Shown: positions 1 to 8,855, counted from the first letter of the stretch. The stretch: DNA of 64,000 nucleotides from Afipia birgiae 34632 (GCF_000308295.2 NZ_HG326655.1:228574-292573); one strand, 5' to 3'. Numbers and translations are program-made. Notes: generated by a model not told the origin, from the letters alone.

Positions 1-253
1 TCGCCTCGACCTGAATGTCGTGGATCATCTCGGCGATGCCATCCATGCACTGCTCACGCGTGATGACTTCCGCGCTGGCCTTCATCAGCTCGGCCACGGT
101 GCGGCCGTCGCGCGCGCCTTCAACGATGAAATCCGAGATGATCGCGATAGCTTCCGGGTGATTGAGCTTGACGCCGCGCTCGAGACGACGCCGCGCGACG
201 ATCGCCGCCATCGAAACGAGGAGCTTATCTTTTTCACGGGGGGACAAATTCAT
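1..253 (-). CDS. ureA: Urease subunit gamma (partial, 3' end outside window)
   Basis: The frame starts at an ATG at 253 and runs off the left edge, giving about 84 residues of the roughly 100 expected for UreA. It begins [12 protein letters not shown] and contains [15 protein letters not shown] and [13 protein letters not shown], which are characteristic of urease gamma. UreA assembles with UreB and UreC into the cytoplasmic nickel enzyme that hydrolyses urea to ammonia and carbon dioxide. It lies 29 bp downstream of ureD on the same strand, so the urease structural genes continue to the left of the window. The family call is very secure; only the C-terminus is unseen. Confidence 0.95.
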   Translation of the reverse strand, partial: MNLSPREKDKLLVSMAAIVARRRLERGVKLNHPEAIAIISDFIVEGARDGRTVAELMKASAEVITREQCMDGIAEMIHDIQVEA

Positions 254-282
254 GCGTTCAGTACCCGATCAGCAAGTTGAGC

Positions 283-1119
283 TTAGTTGAGCCAGAGTCT
301 CGGAAAGCCCGAGAGACTCACACATCCGAGAACTTTCATCATATCGGCGCGGAGCTTTGCTGCATCTTGTGCGCAGAAGCGCGCCATTGCAAATCCGTTC
401 CATGCCGAGACACCGACCTCCGCACCAAATGCACCGGACATCTCGCGTATGCGCTCAACGATGGATTCGTCACCCGGCACAATCAGCGCCGTGCCGATGG
501 CGACGCCACCGTTCGCCACTGCGCGGCTGGCGAGCTTCGCGGCAATGTCGCCATTGAGCCGAATGGTTTCGGCAAAGGCGAGCTTGCCGCCGATCCGGAG
601 GCGCCAGCGGTCGACAAAGCTTCCGCGGGTCATCCGTTCGCCCATCGCCGCGCGCCCGAACACAACGATTTCGCACAGCAAAAGCGCGGCATCCTGCGCA
701 AGATCGATATCAATCTTCCGCGCCACGCGGGCCTGATCGAACAGGATGGTTTCCTGCGGCAGCCAGGCAAGCCGCGCTTCGGCGCCAGCGCGCAGCGCAA
801 TATTGACCCAGGCATCGGGCCCATGGGAGCGATAAACCTTCTCAGCAGCGGCCGTGGTCACGGTCAGATGCGCGCCTGCGTCCGCCGCGATATCGATGTC
901 GAAGCGGTCGCCGCCTGCGATGCCGCCGGCGGTATTGACGAAGACGGCGGAAAGTCCCTGCTGCTCCGGCGAAGGAAACCGCACGCGCAAGGAGCCGGCT
1001 TCATGCAGTCCACGCCGCCGCGTCGCGCCGTCCTTCACATGCACATCAAATTTGACTGCACCAACCGCCCGGTTGGCCGCGAAAATCTCCGCCGGCGACG
1101 ATATGGTTCTGCTCTGCAT
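283..1119 (-). CDS. ureD: Urease accessory protein UreD
   Basis: This 278-residue protein has the UreD/UreH pattern: a conserved N-terminal GGIAGGDRFDIDI stretch (about 65-77), a TTAAAEKVYRS motif (about 89-99) and WLPQETILFDQA (about 118-129). In known systems UreD forms a complex with UreF and UreG on apo-urease and is needed for nickel insertion. It follows urtE by 35 bp and precedes ureA, so urea import and urease maturation are probably cotranscribed. Length is normal for the family and no damage is visible. UreE, UreF and UreG would be expected to the left of the window. Confidence 0.95.
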   Translation of the reverse strand: MQSRTISSPAEIFAANRAVGAVKFDVHVKDGATRRRGLHEAGSLRVRFPSPEQQGLSAVFVNTAGGIAGGDRFDIDIAADAGAHLTVTTAAAEKVYRSHGPDAWVNIALRAGAEARLAWLPQETILFDQARVARKIDIDLAQDAALLLCEIVVFGRAAMGERMTRGSFVDRWRLRIGGKLAFAETIRLNGDIAAKLASRAVANGGVAIGTALIVPGDESIVERIREMSGAFGAEVGVSAWNGFAMARFCAQDAAKLRADMMKVLGCVSLSGFPRLWLN

Positions 1120-1154
1120 CAGCCTGCCAGTTCAGTTCAGACCATTCGATCCCG

Positions 1155-1850
1155 TCACAGCGCCATCTGGCGGCTGATCTCCGCGGGATCGAGATTGCTG
1201 CGGTCGCAAGTGTATTTAACCGCCCCGCGATCCATGACCGCAAAATTGTCGCCGAGCTCGCAGGCGAAGTCGAGATACTGTTCGACCAGAACGATGGCCA
1301 TGGTGCCCAAGCTGCGCAGATAGGAAATGGCGCGGCCGATATCCTTGATGATGGACGGCTGGATTCCCTCGGTCGGCTCGTCCAGCAGCAGGAGCTTCGG
1401 CCGCATCACCAGGGCACGGCCAATGGCGAGCTGCTGTTGCTGCCCGCCGGACAGGTCGCCGCCACGGCGCCCGAGCATTGTCTGCAGAACAGGAAACAGC
1501 GAAAAGACATCGTCGGGAATGGTCCGGTCGTCGCGCTTCAGCGGTGCAAAGCCGGTCTTGAGGTTTTCCTCGACCGTCAGCAATGGAAAGATCTCGCGGC
1601 CCTGAGGAACGAGCGAGATGCCCTTGCGCGCACGCTCATAAGGCTTCAGGCCTCCGATGTCGGCTCCGTCGAACGTAATCGAACCGTCTTTGATCGGATA
1701 CTGCCCGACCATGGCGCGCAACAAACTGGTTTTTCCGACTCCGTTACGCCCCAGCACGCAGGTGACCTTGCCGGGTTCGGCCCCCAGCGAGACGCCGCGC
1801 AGCGCCTGCGCCGCGCCGTAATAGAGTGTGATGTTTTTTACATCCAGCAT
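1155..1850 (-). CDS. urtE: Urea ABC transporter ATP-binding protein UrtE
   Basis: This is a 231-residue ABC ATPase of the LivF type. Walker A is GRNGVGKT (34-41), the signature is LSGGQ (133-137) and Walker B is LLLLDEP (153-159). With UrtD it should energise high-affinity urea import through UrtB and UrtC at the inner membrane. It is the last transporter gene before ureD, in the usual urtABCDE order, and it is this context that separates it from an amino-acid LivF. A palindromic repeat separates it from urtD. The protein is full length. Confidence 0.95.
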   Translation of the reverse strand: MLDVKNITLYYGAAQALRGVSLGAEPGKVTCVLGRNGVGKTSLLRAMVGQYPIKDGSITFDGADIGGLKPYERARKGISLVPQGREIFPLLTVEENLKTGFAPLKRDDRTIPDDVFSLFPVLQTMLGRRGGDLSGGQQQQLAIGRALVMRPKLLLLDEPTEGIQPSIIKDIGRAISYLRSLGTMAIVLVEQYLDFACELGDNFAVMDRGAVKYTCDRSNLDPAEISRQMAL

Positions 1851-1864
1851 TTGTCTTACTTTCT

Positions 1865-1913
1865 GCGCATGATCTCGCCCGAAAACCGGCGATCACCTTT
1901 CGGGATCATGCGC
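1865..1913. repeat. Long palindromic intergenic repeat (GCATGATC type)
   Basis: The 62 bp between urtD and urtE are mostly filled by an inverted repeat. GCGCATGATC at 1865-1874 pairs perfectly with GATCATGCGC at 1904-1913, and an inner CCCGAAA pairs with TTTCGGG. The right arm touches the urtD stop codon. From memory, elements with GCATGATC ends and a CGAAAA/TTTTCGG core are abundant between genes in Bradyrhizobium-like and other Rhizobiales genomes. In the transcript it would form a strong hairpin that could lower urtE-ure expression or stabilise the upstream mRNA. Confidence 0.75.
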
Positions 1914-2674
1914 TAACGTCCCAAATACACTTCGATGACACGCTCATTGGACGACACCTGATCGAGCGTGCCCTCCGCGAGAACCGAACCTTCATGCAGG
2001 CATGTGACGCGGACGCCCAGTTCGCGCACGAACGTCATGTCGTGTTCAACGACGACCACCGTCTTCTCCTTGTTGATCTCCTTCAGAAGTTCAGCGGTCT
2101 GATGCGTCTCGACATCGGTCATGCCAGCCACCGGTTCGTCGACCAGCAGCAGCTTCGGGTCCTGCGCCAGCAGCATGCCGATTTCGAGCCATTGCTTCTG
2201 TCCGTGCGACAGCGCGCCAGCGAGACGATAGCGTGAATCCTTCAGACGGATCGTCTCCAGCACCTGCTCAATGCGCTCGCTCTCGTCCGGTGTCTCGCGC
2301 CAGAACAGCGTACCGCGCACGCGATGATCCACATTCAGCGCCAGCAGCAGGTTGTCTTCGACGGTCTGGCTCTCGAACACCGTCGGCTTCTGGAATTTGC
2401 GACCGATGCCGAGTTCGGCGATCTGGGTTTCATCGAGCCGTGTCAGATCGACAATGCCGTCGAACAGCACATCGCCCTCGTCCGGCTTGGTCTTGCCGGT
2501 GATGATGTCCATCATTGTGGTCTTGCCTGCGCCGTTAGGGCCGATGATGGCGCGCATCTCGCCCGGCGCGATGGTCAGCGACAGGTTGTTGATGGCGTGG
2601 AAGCCGTCGAATGACACATGCACACCGTCGAGATAGAGCATGGCCGAAGTGGCGCGGGTATCCATGACATTCAT
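1913..2674 (-). CDS. urtD: Urea ABC transporter ATP-binding protein UrtD
   Basis: This is a 253-residue LivG-type ABC ATPase. Walker A is GPNGAGKT (45-52), the signature is the variant LSHGQ (155-159) and Walker B ends LLLVDEP (about 175-181). SHGQ rather than SGGQ is, as I recall, usual in UrtD. It should pair with UrtE on the cytoplasmic face of the urea importer. The start ATG lies 5 bp after the urtC stop, so translation is probably coupled. Complete, with no unusual features. Confidence 0.95.
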   Translation of the reverse strand: MNVMDTRATSAMLYLDGVHVSFDGFHAINNLSLTIAPGEMRAIIGPNGAGKTTMMDIITGKTKPDEGDVLFDGIVDLTRLDETQIAELGIGRKFQKPTVFESQTVEDNLLLALNVDHRVRGTLFWRETPDESERIEQVLETIRLKDSRYRLAGALSHGQKQWLEIGMLLAQDPKLLLVDEPVAGMTDVETHQTAELLKEINKEKTVVVVEHDMTFVRELGVRVTCLHEGSVLAEGTLDQVSSNERVIEVYLGR

Positions 2675-2679
2675 GTGCC

Positions 2680-3858
2680 TTACTCCGCGGGACCTGGTTT
2701 GAGGCCGGGCTTGGTGACGCCGTCTTCCGCCGCCGCACTCGCCTCATCCGCCGCAAGCTGCTCCTGCCGGCCAGCCCACCAATCCTTGACGGTGCCGACG
2801 ATGCCCTTGGGCAGCAGCAGCGTCACCAGAATGAACAGTGCGCCCAACATAAACAGCCAGTACGGCGCGAGGACGCCGGACGTGAACACGGTCTTGGCGT
2901 AGTTGACGACGATGGCGCCGAGTGCCGCGCCGATCAGCGTACCGCGTCCACCGACCGCGACCCAGATCACCGCCTCGATGGAATTGGCCGGCGCGAATTC
3001 ACCGGGATTGATAATGCCGACCTGCGGGACATACAGCGCACCGGCCACGCCCGCCATACAGGCCGACAGCGTAAACACAAACAGCTTGTAGTTCTCGACG
3101 CGGTAGCCAAGGAACCGCGTGCGGGACTCCGCATCGCGGATCGCGATCAGCACCTTGCCGAGCTTCGAGGTCACGATGGCGCGGCAGATCAGGAACGCCA
3201 CAGCCAGCGCGAGGCATGACAGGACAAACAGCGCTGCGCGCGTCCCCTGCGCCTGCACATTGAAGCCGAGAATATCCTTGAAGTCGGTCAGGCCGTTGTT
3301 GCCGCCAAAGCCGAAGTCGTTGCGGAAAAAAGCCAGCAGCAGCGCATAGGTCATCGCCTGCGTGATGATGGAGAGGTACACGCCGGTGACGCGGGAGCGG
3401 AATGCGAGCCAGCCAAAGCAGAAGGCCAAGAGTCCCGGCACCAGCAGCACCATCAGCGCCGCGAACCAGAACATGTCGAAGCCGTACCAGTACCACGGCA
3501 GCGCCTTGTAGTTCAGGAACACCATGAAGTCCGGTAGCACCGGATTGCCATAGACTCCGCGCGAGCCGATCTGCCGCATCAGATACATGCCCATGGCGTA
3601 ACCGCCGAGCGCGAAGAACGCGCCGTGGCCGAGCGAGAGAATACCGCAATAGCCCCAGATCAGATCGATCGAAAGCGCGAGAATGGCGTAGCAGAGATAC
3701 TTGCCGAACAGCGCCATCAGGTAGGTCGGCACCTGCAACGGCGACGCGGCTGGCAGCAGCAGGTTGGACAACGGCACGAGAACGCCGACCGCCGCAACGA
3801 TCAGCAGGAAGATCGTCGCGCTCTTGTTGAGCGAGCGGGTGAGAACATACGGCGTCAT
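2680..3858 (-). CDS. urtC: Urea ABC transporter permease UrtC
   Basis: This 392-residue, very hydrophobic protein of the LivM family has the conserved stretch IDLIWGYCGILSLGHGAFFA (about 64-83) and a GRGTLIGAALGA motif near 303-314. About ten membrane segments are visible, followed by a short charged tail. With UrtB it forms the inner-membrane pathway for urea. It overlaps urtB by 4 bp (ATGA), which points to translational coupling. Family assignment rests on sequence, and urea specificity rests on the urt-ure context. Confidence 0.94.
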   Translation of the reverse strand: MTPYVLTRSLNKSATIFLLIVAAVGVLVPLSNLLLPAASPLQVPTYLMALFGKYLCYAILALSIDLIWGYCGILSLGHGAFFALGGYAMGMYLMRQIGSRGVYGNPVLPDFMVFLNYKALPWYWYGFDMFWFAALMVLLVPGLLAFCFGWLAFRSRVTGVYLSIITQAMTYALLLAFFRNDFGFGGNNGLTDFKDILGFNVQAQGTRAALFVLSCLALAVAFLICRAIVTSKLGKVLIAIRDAESRTRFLGYRVENYKLFVFTLSACMAGVAGALYVPQVGIINPGEFAPANSIEAVIWVAVGGRGTLIGAALGAIVVNYAKTVFTSGVLAPYWLFMLGALFILVTLLLPKGIVGTVKDWWAGRQEQLAADEASAAAEDGVTKPGLKPGPAE

Positions 3859-5465
3859 GCTTCCACCGACCGGCCCTTGAGCGCGAACAGACCGCGCGGC
3901 CGCTTCTGGATAAACAGGATGATCAGCACCAGAATGGCGATCTTACCAAGCACCGCACCCGCGACAGGCTCGAGGAACTTGTTCGCCATGCCGAGTGTCA
4001 GCGCGCCGACCAGCGTGCCCCAGAGATTTCCGACGCCGCCGAACACCACCACCATGAACGAGTCGATGATGTAGCTTTGGCCGAGATTGGGGCTGACGTT
4101 ATCGATCTGCGACAGCGCCACGCCCGCAATGCCCGCGATGCCGGAGCCGAGACCGAAGGTCAGCGCATCGACCCGCGAGGTCGCGATGCCCATCGACGCC
4201 GCCATGCGGCGGTTCTGGGTGACGGCGCGCATCTCAAGCCCGAGGCTGGTGAAGCGCAGCATGCCGAGCAGAATGAAGAACACCGCGATGGTGAACACGA
4301 CGATCCAGAGCCGATTGTAGGTGATCGTCATCTGGCCGATCTCGAACGCGCCGCTCATCCAGGACGGATTGCCGACTTCGCGATTGGTCGGCCCGAACAT
4401 GGTCCGCACCGCCTGCTGAAGAACCAGCGACAGTCCCCATGTCGCGAGCAGGGTCTCCAACGGTCGGCCGTAAAGAAACCGGATGATGGTGCGCTCGATG
4501 ATGACGCCGATAATCCCCGCCACGAGGAAAGCCAGCGGCACCGCGATCAGCAGCGAGTAGTCGAACAGGCCCGGATAACTTGTGCGGATCACTTCCTGCA
4601 CCACGAAGGTGACGTAAGCGCCGATCATCACCATCTCGCCATGCGCCATGTTGATGACGCCCATCACACCGAAGGTAATGGCAAGGCCGATCGCGGCCAG
4701 CAGCAGCACCGAGCCGAGAGACAGGCCGTACCATGCGTTCTGCGCAGTCGCCCAGATCGCAAGCTTGCTCTGAATCGAACTGATCGCGGCGGCAGAGGTG
4801 CGCCCAAGCGCCGACGACGGATCGAACGACAAGCCGGTTAGCAGGGCCAGCGCTTCCTGATCGCCGCGCTCGCGGATCACCGAGATCGCGTCAAGTTTGT
4901 CGGCTTCGGAGGCCTTCGCGTCGAACAGCACAATCGCAGCTTTGGCTTCGGCAAATGCGCGCCTTGCTCCGCTGTTGGTCTCCTTCTGCAAGGCGCCTTC
5001 GATCACCGGCAGGAACGCCGTATCGTGGCTTTTGAAAACCGATTGCGCGGCCTGAATGCGCCTGGCGGGGTCCGGCGACAACAGCGTCAGTCCGCCGAGT
5101 GCGGCCTCAACCGTGCGACGCAGGCGATTGTTGAGGCGCACGGCGACCGCACCGGACGGCGCAGTCGCAGCCTCGCCAGTCGCGGCGTCGGTGATCCTGC
5201 CACTCTTGTCCTTGACAAAGACCTTCTTGCTTTGCGGATCGGCCAACAGACGGCCCTCCTGAAGGGCGTCGATGATCGGAAACGCCAGCGGATTGCCGCT
5301 TGTCGCGAGCGCTCCGACAGCGGCCTCGGTATCGGAAAATGAATCGTTGGCGAATTGCGTGACGGCGTCTTCAAAGGGACCAGCCAGCACTGGCACGCCC
5401 GAGACGATAGTGAATATTAGCGCAATAGCCGCCGCACGGCAGCGACAAAGGAATAAGGAAAACAC
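3855..5465 (-). CDS. urtB: Urea ABC transporter permease UrtB, with N-terminal extension
   Basis: This 536-residue protein has two parts. A signal-like hydrophobic start and a soluble, repeat-like region occupy about residues 1-235. A LivH-type permease follows, with INMAHGEMVMIGAY (about 271-284) and a loop containing RAVTQNRRMAASMGI. The long N-terminal extension is typical of UrtB and absent from amino-acid LivH proteins of about 290 residues, so it supports the urea assignment. It follows urtA after a hairpin-containing gap of about 107 bp and overlaps urtC by 4 bp. No frameshift is seen. Confidence 0.94.
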   Translation of the reverse strand: MFSLFLCRCRAAAIALIFTIVSGVPVLAGPFEDAVTQFANDSFSDTEAAVGALATSGNPLAFPIIDALQEGRLLADPQSKKVFVKDKSGRITDAATGEAATAPSGAVAVRLNNRLRRTVEAALGGLTLLSPDPARRIQAAQSVFKSHDTAFLPVIEGALQKETNSGARRAFAEAKAAIVLFDAKASEADKLDAISVIRERGDQEALALLTGLSFDPSSALGRTSAAAISSIQSKLAIWATAQNAWYGLSLGSVLLLAAIGLAITFGVMGVINMAHGEMVMIGAYVTFVVQEVIRTSYPGLFDYSLLIAVPLAFLVAGIIGVIIERTIIRFLYGRPLETLLATWGLSLVLQQAVRTMFGPTNREVGNPSWMSGAFEIGQMTITYNRLWIVVFTIAVFFILLGMLRFTSLGLEMRAVTQNRRMAASMGIATSRVDALTFGLGSGIAGIAGVALSQIDNVSPNLGQSYIIDSFMVVVFGGVGNLWGTLVGALTLGMANKFLEPVAGAVLGKIAILVLIILFIQKRPRGLFALKGRSVEA

Positions 5466-5489
5466 GTGACAACCCCGGCAGAGGTAAGA

Positions 5490-5516
5490 GGAAGGCGGCG
5501 ACTGCCGCCGCCTTCC
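5490..5516 (-). terminator. Intercistronic hairpin between urtA and urtB
   Basis: GGAAGGCGGC (5490-5499) pairs with GCCGCCTTCC (5507-5516) around a 7-nt loop, in the roughly 107-bp gap after urtA. There is no clear T-run, so it is more likely an attenuating or mRNA-stabilising hairpin than a full terminator. Such a hairpin would let the binding protein UrtA be made in excess over the membrane components, as is common in ABC operons. Confidence 0.55.
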
Positions 5517-5572
5517 GATCGTTTCAGGTCAGAGCGTGGTGCATCCTGGATGCGTCACGCCGCGTGACAAGG

Positions 5573-6892
5573 TCAGGATCCCTGACCGCCGCACTTGTTG
5601 GTCTTGGTGTTAAAGTTGCCGCACTTCTTGCCGACCCAGTCACCAATCAGGTCCTTGGAGCCATCAAGCTCCTTCGACCAGGCATCGCCTGCAACGAGGC
5701 CAGGCGTCTTCCACACCACGTCGAACTGGCCATCGCCTTTGATTTCGCCGATGAACACAGGCTTGGTGATGTGATGGTTCGGAAGCATTTCCGATACGCC
5801 GCCTGTGAGGTTCTTGGCCTTGGTGCCGGGAAGAGCATCGATCACCTTGTCGGCGTCAACCGCACCGGCCTTCTCGACAGCCTTCACCCACATGTCGAAG
5901 CCGATCACGTGCGCTTCCATAGGATCGTTGGTCACGCGCTTCGGATTCTTGGTGTAGGCCTGCCAGGCCTTGATGAAAGCATCGTTCTCGGGCGTCTTGA
6001 TCGACTGGAAGTAGTTCCAGGCGGCGAGATGGCCGAGCAGCGGCTTGGTGTCGATGCCGGCGAGTTCTTCTTCGCCGACCGAGAACGCAACGACCGGAAT
6101 GTCGGTCGCCTTGATGCCCTGGTTGCCAAGCTCCTTGTAGAACGGAACGTTGGCGTCGCCGTTGATGGTCGAGACCACCGCCGTCTTCTTGCCAGCCGAA
6201 CCGAACTTCTTGATGTCGGCCACGATCGTTTGCCAGTCACTATGACCAAACGGCGTGTAGTTGATCATGATATCTTCGGCCTTGACGCCCTTCGACTTCA
6301 GATAGGCTTCAAGTATTTTGTTGGTGGTGCGCGGATAGACGTAGTCGGTGCCGGCCAGAACCCAGCGCTGCACCTTCTCTTCCTTGGCGAGATAGTCGAC
6401 CGCAGGAATCGCCTGCTGGTTCGGCGCCGCACCCGTGTAGAACACGTTGCGCTCGCTCTCTTCACCCTCGTACTGCACCGGGTAGAACAGGATCGAGTTC
6501 AGTTCCTTGAACACCGGGAGCACGGACTTGCGCGACACCGAGGTCCAGCAGCCGAACACCACGGAGACCTTGTCCTTGGTGATCAGTTCGCGGGCCTTTT
6601 CCGCGAACAGCGGCCAGTTCGACGCCGGATCGACAACGACGGCCTCGAGCTTCTTGCCGAGAACGCCGCCCTTCTTGTTTTGCTCATCGATAAGGAAAAG
6701 CACCGTATCCTTCAGCGTGGTTTCGCTGATGGCCATTGTTCCGGAAAGCGAATGAAGGACGCCGACCTTGATGGTCTCCTGCGCCTTTGCCCCGCCGACC
6801 GTGGCGAGACCCAAAAAAAGACCTGCAGTTGCGGCCAGCCATTTACGGCGGCTGAACGGTGCAACTGCAACGCTGCTGAAATGCGTAGTCAT
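5573..6892 (-). CDS. urtA: Urea ABC transporter substrate-binding protein UrtA
   Basis: This 439-residue periplasmic binding protein starts with a twin-arginine signal (SRRKWLAATAG, about residues 14-24) and an Ala-x-Ala type cleavage region ending near AKAQ (about 38). The mature part begins ETIKVGVLHSLSGTMAISE, a pattern I associate with UrtA/AmiC-like proteins. It should capture urea (possibly also short amides) and deliver it to UrtBC. As first gene of the urt-ure operon it follows a candidate sigma-54 promoter. Length matches the family. The Tat-type signal is a feature of UrtA in related organisms and not a sign of a different role. Confidence 0.95.
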   Translation of the reverse strand: MTTHFSSVAVAPFSRRKWLAATAGLFLGLATVGGAKAQETIKVGVLHSLSGTMAISETTLKDTVLFLIDEQNKKGGVLGKKLEAVVVDPASNWPLFAEKARELITKDKVSVVFGCWTSVSRKSVLPVFKELNSILFYPVQYEGEESERNVFYTGAAPNQQAIPAVDYLAKEEKVQRWVLAGTDYVYPRTTNKILEAYLKSKGVKAEDIMINYTPFGHSDWQTIVADIKKFGSAGKKTAVVSTINGDANVPFYKELGNQGIKATDIPVVAFSVGEEELAGIDTKPLLGHLAAWNYFQSIKTPENDAFIKAWQAYTKNPKRVTNDPMEAHVIGFDMWVKAVEKAGAVDADKVIDALPGTKAKNLTGGVSEMLPNHHITKPVFIGEIKGDGQFDVVWKTPGLVAGDAWSKELDGSKDLIGDWVGKKCGNFNTKTNKCGGQGS

Positions 6893-6964
6893 GCGATGTC
6901 ATCTCCCTGACGCAGACGTGAAACGCTCTGCGACGGCCCACCGGCCGCCGGCGTTAAGGGAATC

Positions 6965-6979
6965 GCAAGAACTATGCCA
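6965..6979 (-). promoter_or_regulatory. Sigma-54 (-24/-12) promoter for urtA
   Basis: Read on the minus strand, 6979 to 6965 is TGGCATAGTTCTTGC. It has GG and GC dinucleotides exactly 10 bases apart and one mismatch to the core TGGCAC-N5-TTGC. The predicted transcript start is about 6950, some 60 nt before the urtA ATG at 6892. Sigma-54 control by NtrC is the expected nitrogen regulation for urea uptake genes. Confidence 0.75.
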
Positions 6980-7092
6980 TGGCGCTAAATTACGTAACTA
7001 TCTGATATCAAATAAGAAAATTACAATGACCCTTAAAGTGTATTTTCGCTGCCTCGCAGTTAAGCAGCCAAGCTGATGCTCTCTTTGGCATT

Positions 7093-7109
7093 TGCACAAA
7101 AAGTGAGCA
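7093..7109. promoter_or_regulatory. Possible NtrC-type enhancer site upstream of urtA
   Basis: TGCACAAAAAGTGAGCA is a 17-bp imperfect dyad that fits about 10 of the 14 defined positions of the NtrC consensus (TGCACCA-N3-TGGTGCA). It lies about 115-145 bp upstream of the -24/-12 element, a normal enhancer distance, in an AT-rich stretch. The match is partial, so it is a candidate only. Confidence 0.35.
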
Positions 7110-7351
7110 CAAAATATTGGCTGGCTAAAATTGATGCATGTCTGCGAGATCAGAATCCACCGGCCCGCCGTGGCCTCGCGACCTGTCCGTGGTTCATCCA
7201 AACGGATTTCACCTTGAAAGCGCCGTGTTCCTGTTCCATACGGTGCGCACGACCTTGAGAATCATCGGGTCTCTGCGAGCCGCGTGTACTGATCCCGTCA
7301 AACGGTTTCTGGCTTGCCCCTTCAGCTAACCAAAACCGACGCCCCAGACAC

Positions 7352-7393
7352 GCGGGTGTCTCCGACACCCGCCCGCACCCGACCTTTGTCGGG
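7352..7393 (+). promoter_or_regulatory. Two adjacent hairpins in the rhlE leader
   Basis: GCGGGTGTC (7352-7360) pairs with GACACCCGC (7364-7372) around the triloop TCC, and CCCGAC (7378-7383) pairs with GTCGGG (7388-7393) around CTTT. Both lie 30-75 nt before the helicase start and have no T-run, so they look like leader structure and not a terminator. The remainder of the 532-bp gap between urtA and rhlE (6893-7424) holds the urtA promoter region; I see no other gene in it. Confidence 0.5.
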
Positions 7394-7424
7394 CGCGCGC
7401 CATGACTCATAGAAAGATACCCTT

Positions 7425-8855
7425 TTGACCTCCTTCCAGGATTTCGGCCTTGCCGATCCAATCTCGCGTGCTCTTAAAGAAGAAAATTACGTCACGCCCA
7501 CCCCCATCCAGGCTCAAACCATTCCCATCGCGATCACCGGCCGTGACGTGATCGGCATTGCGCAAACCGGAACCGGCAAGACCGCGTCGTTCGCGCTTCC
7601 GATCCTGCATCGCCTGATGGAAAACCGCATCAAGCCGCAGCCGAAAACCTGCCGCGTGCTGGTGCTGAGCCCAACCCGCGAACTGTCCGGCCAAATCCTC
7701 GAAAGCTTCAATGCCTACGGCCGGCACATCCGCCTGACCTCGGCGCTGGCGATCGGCGGCGTCCCGATGGGCCGTCAGGTCCGTTCCGTCATGCAGGGCA
7801 TTGATGTCATGGTGGCGACACCCGGACGTCTGCTCGACATGGTCCAGGGCAATGCCCTGAAACTCGGACAGGTCGAATTTCTGGTGCTCGACGAAGCCGA
7901 CCGCATGCTCGACATGGGTTTCATCAACGACATCCGCAAAATCGTCGCCAAGCTTCCGGCGAAGCGTCAGACCCTGTTCTTCTCGGCCACCATGCCGAAG
8001 GACATCGCCGACCTCGCCGAACAGATGCTGCATAACCCCGCCCGCGTTGCGGTGACGCCGGTGGCCTCCACGGTGGAGCGCATCACCCAGAAAGTGCTGC
8101 AGGTCGACCACTCGGCGAAGCCCGCCATTCTGGCGCAGATTCTCAAGTCCGAACCCGTCAATCGCGCCCTCGTCTTCACCCGCACCAAGCATGGCGCCGA
8201 CAAGGTCGTGAAGGGTCTGGTCAAGGCAGGCATCCCCGCCGAAGCCATTCACGGCAACAAGTCCCAGAACCACCGCGAGCGCGTGCTGGCGGCGTTCCGC
8301 ACCGGCGACATCCGCACGCTGGTGGCCACCGACATCGCCGCCCGTGGCATCGACGTCGACGGCATCAGCCATGTCATCAACTTCGACCTGACCAATGTTC
8401 CGGAAACCTACGTCCACCGCATCGGCCGCACCGCGCGCGCCGGGGCGGACGGCACCGCGATTTCGCTGGTGGCCGGCGGCGAGGAGCTTGGCTATCTGCG
8501 CGACATCGAAAAGCTGATCCGCGTTACCCTGCCGAAGGAGGATCGCCGCACGCCGGGACATCAGCAACGCCCTGCCGCGGCCGCTCCCGCCCAGCATCGT
8601 CAGGCTCGTTCCGGAGGCCATGGGCATAACCCGCGTTCGAACGACGGGGCGCCCGGATCGCAGGGTCCGCGCCGCCGCCGCCGTCCCGGCGGGGGCATGC
8701 CGCAGTCCGACCGGCACGAAGCTGGCCGTCATGAGCAATCTCGGCCATCGCAAAATGCCAAGGGTGAGGGTATTCAGGGGGTCGCTTTCCTGCACCGTGA
8801 AAGCCGCCCGGCGCAGAACCAACCCAAGCGCAACCAGCGCCCACAGCGCTCGTAG
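7425..8855 (+). CDS. rhlE: DEAD-box ATP-dependent RNA helicase (RhlE type)
   Basis: This 476-residue helicase has a Q-motif region (TPTPIQAQTIP, 24-34), AQTGTGKT (46-53), PTRELS (83-88), DEAD (156-159), SAT (187-189) and HRIGRTARAG (331-340). A basic, low-complexity tail follows from about residue 375. It should unwind structured RNA in ribosome assembly or mRNA decay, especially in the cold. The start is TTG: an in-frame TAG at 7410-7412 leaves no other initiation codon ahead of the conserved N-terminus. An 8-codon ORF (ATG at 7402) ends in a TGA overlapping this TTG. IF-1 and cold-shock genes follow on the same strand. Confidence 0.93.
   Translation: MTSFQDFGLADPISRALKEENYVTPTPIQAQTIPIAITGRDVIGIAQTGTGKTASFALPILHRLMENRIKPQPKTCRVLVLSPTRELSGQILESFNAYGRHIRLTSALAIGGVPMGRQVRSVMQGIDVMVATPGRLLDMVQGNALKLGQVEFLVLDEADRMLDMGFINDIRKIVAKLPAKRQTLFFSATMPKDIADLAEQMLHNPARVAVTPVASTVERITQKVLQVDHSAKPAILAQILKSEPVNRALVFTRTKHGADKVVKGLVKAGIPAEAIHGNKSQNHRERVLAAFRTGDIRTLVATDIAARGIDVDGISHVINFDLTNVPETYVHRIGRTARAGADGTAISLVAGGEELGYLRDIEKLIRVTLPKEDRRTPGHQQRPAAAAPAQHRQARSGGHGHNPRSNDGAPGSQGPRRRRRPGGGMPQSDRHEAGRHEQSRPSQNAKGEGIQGVAFLHRESRPAQNQPKRNQRPQRS

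Noticed and set aside
5564..6910. 448-codon frame antisense to urtA, and similar long frames opposite rhlE, pimC, pimD, pimF and the binding proteins
   Set aside because: These are shadows of well-identified genes, without ribosome sites or recognisable families.
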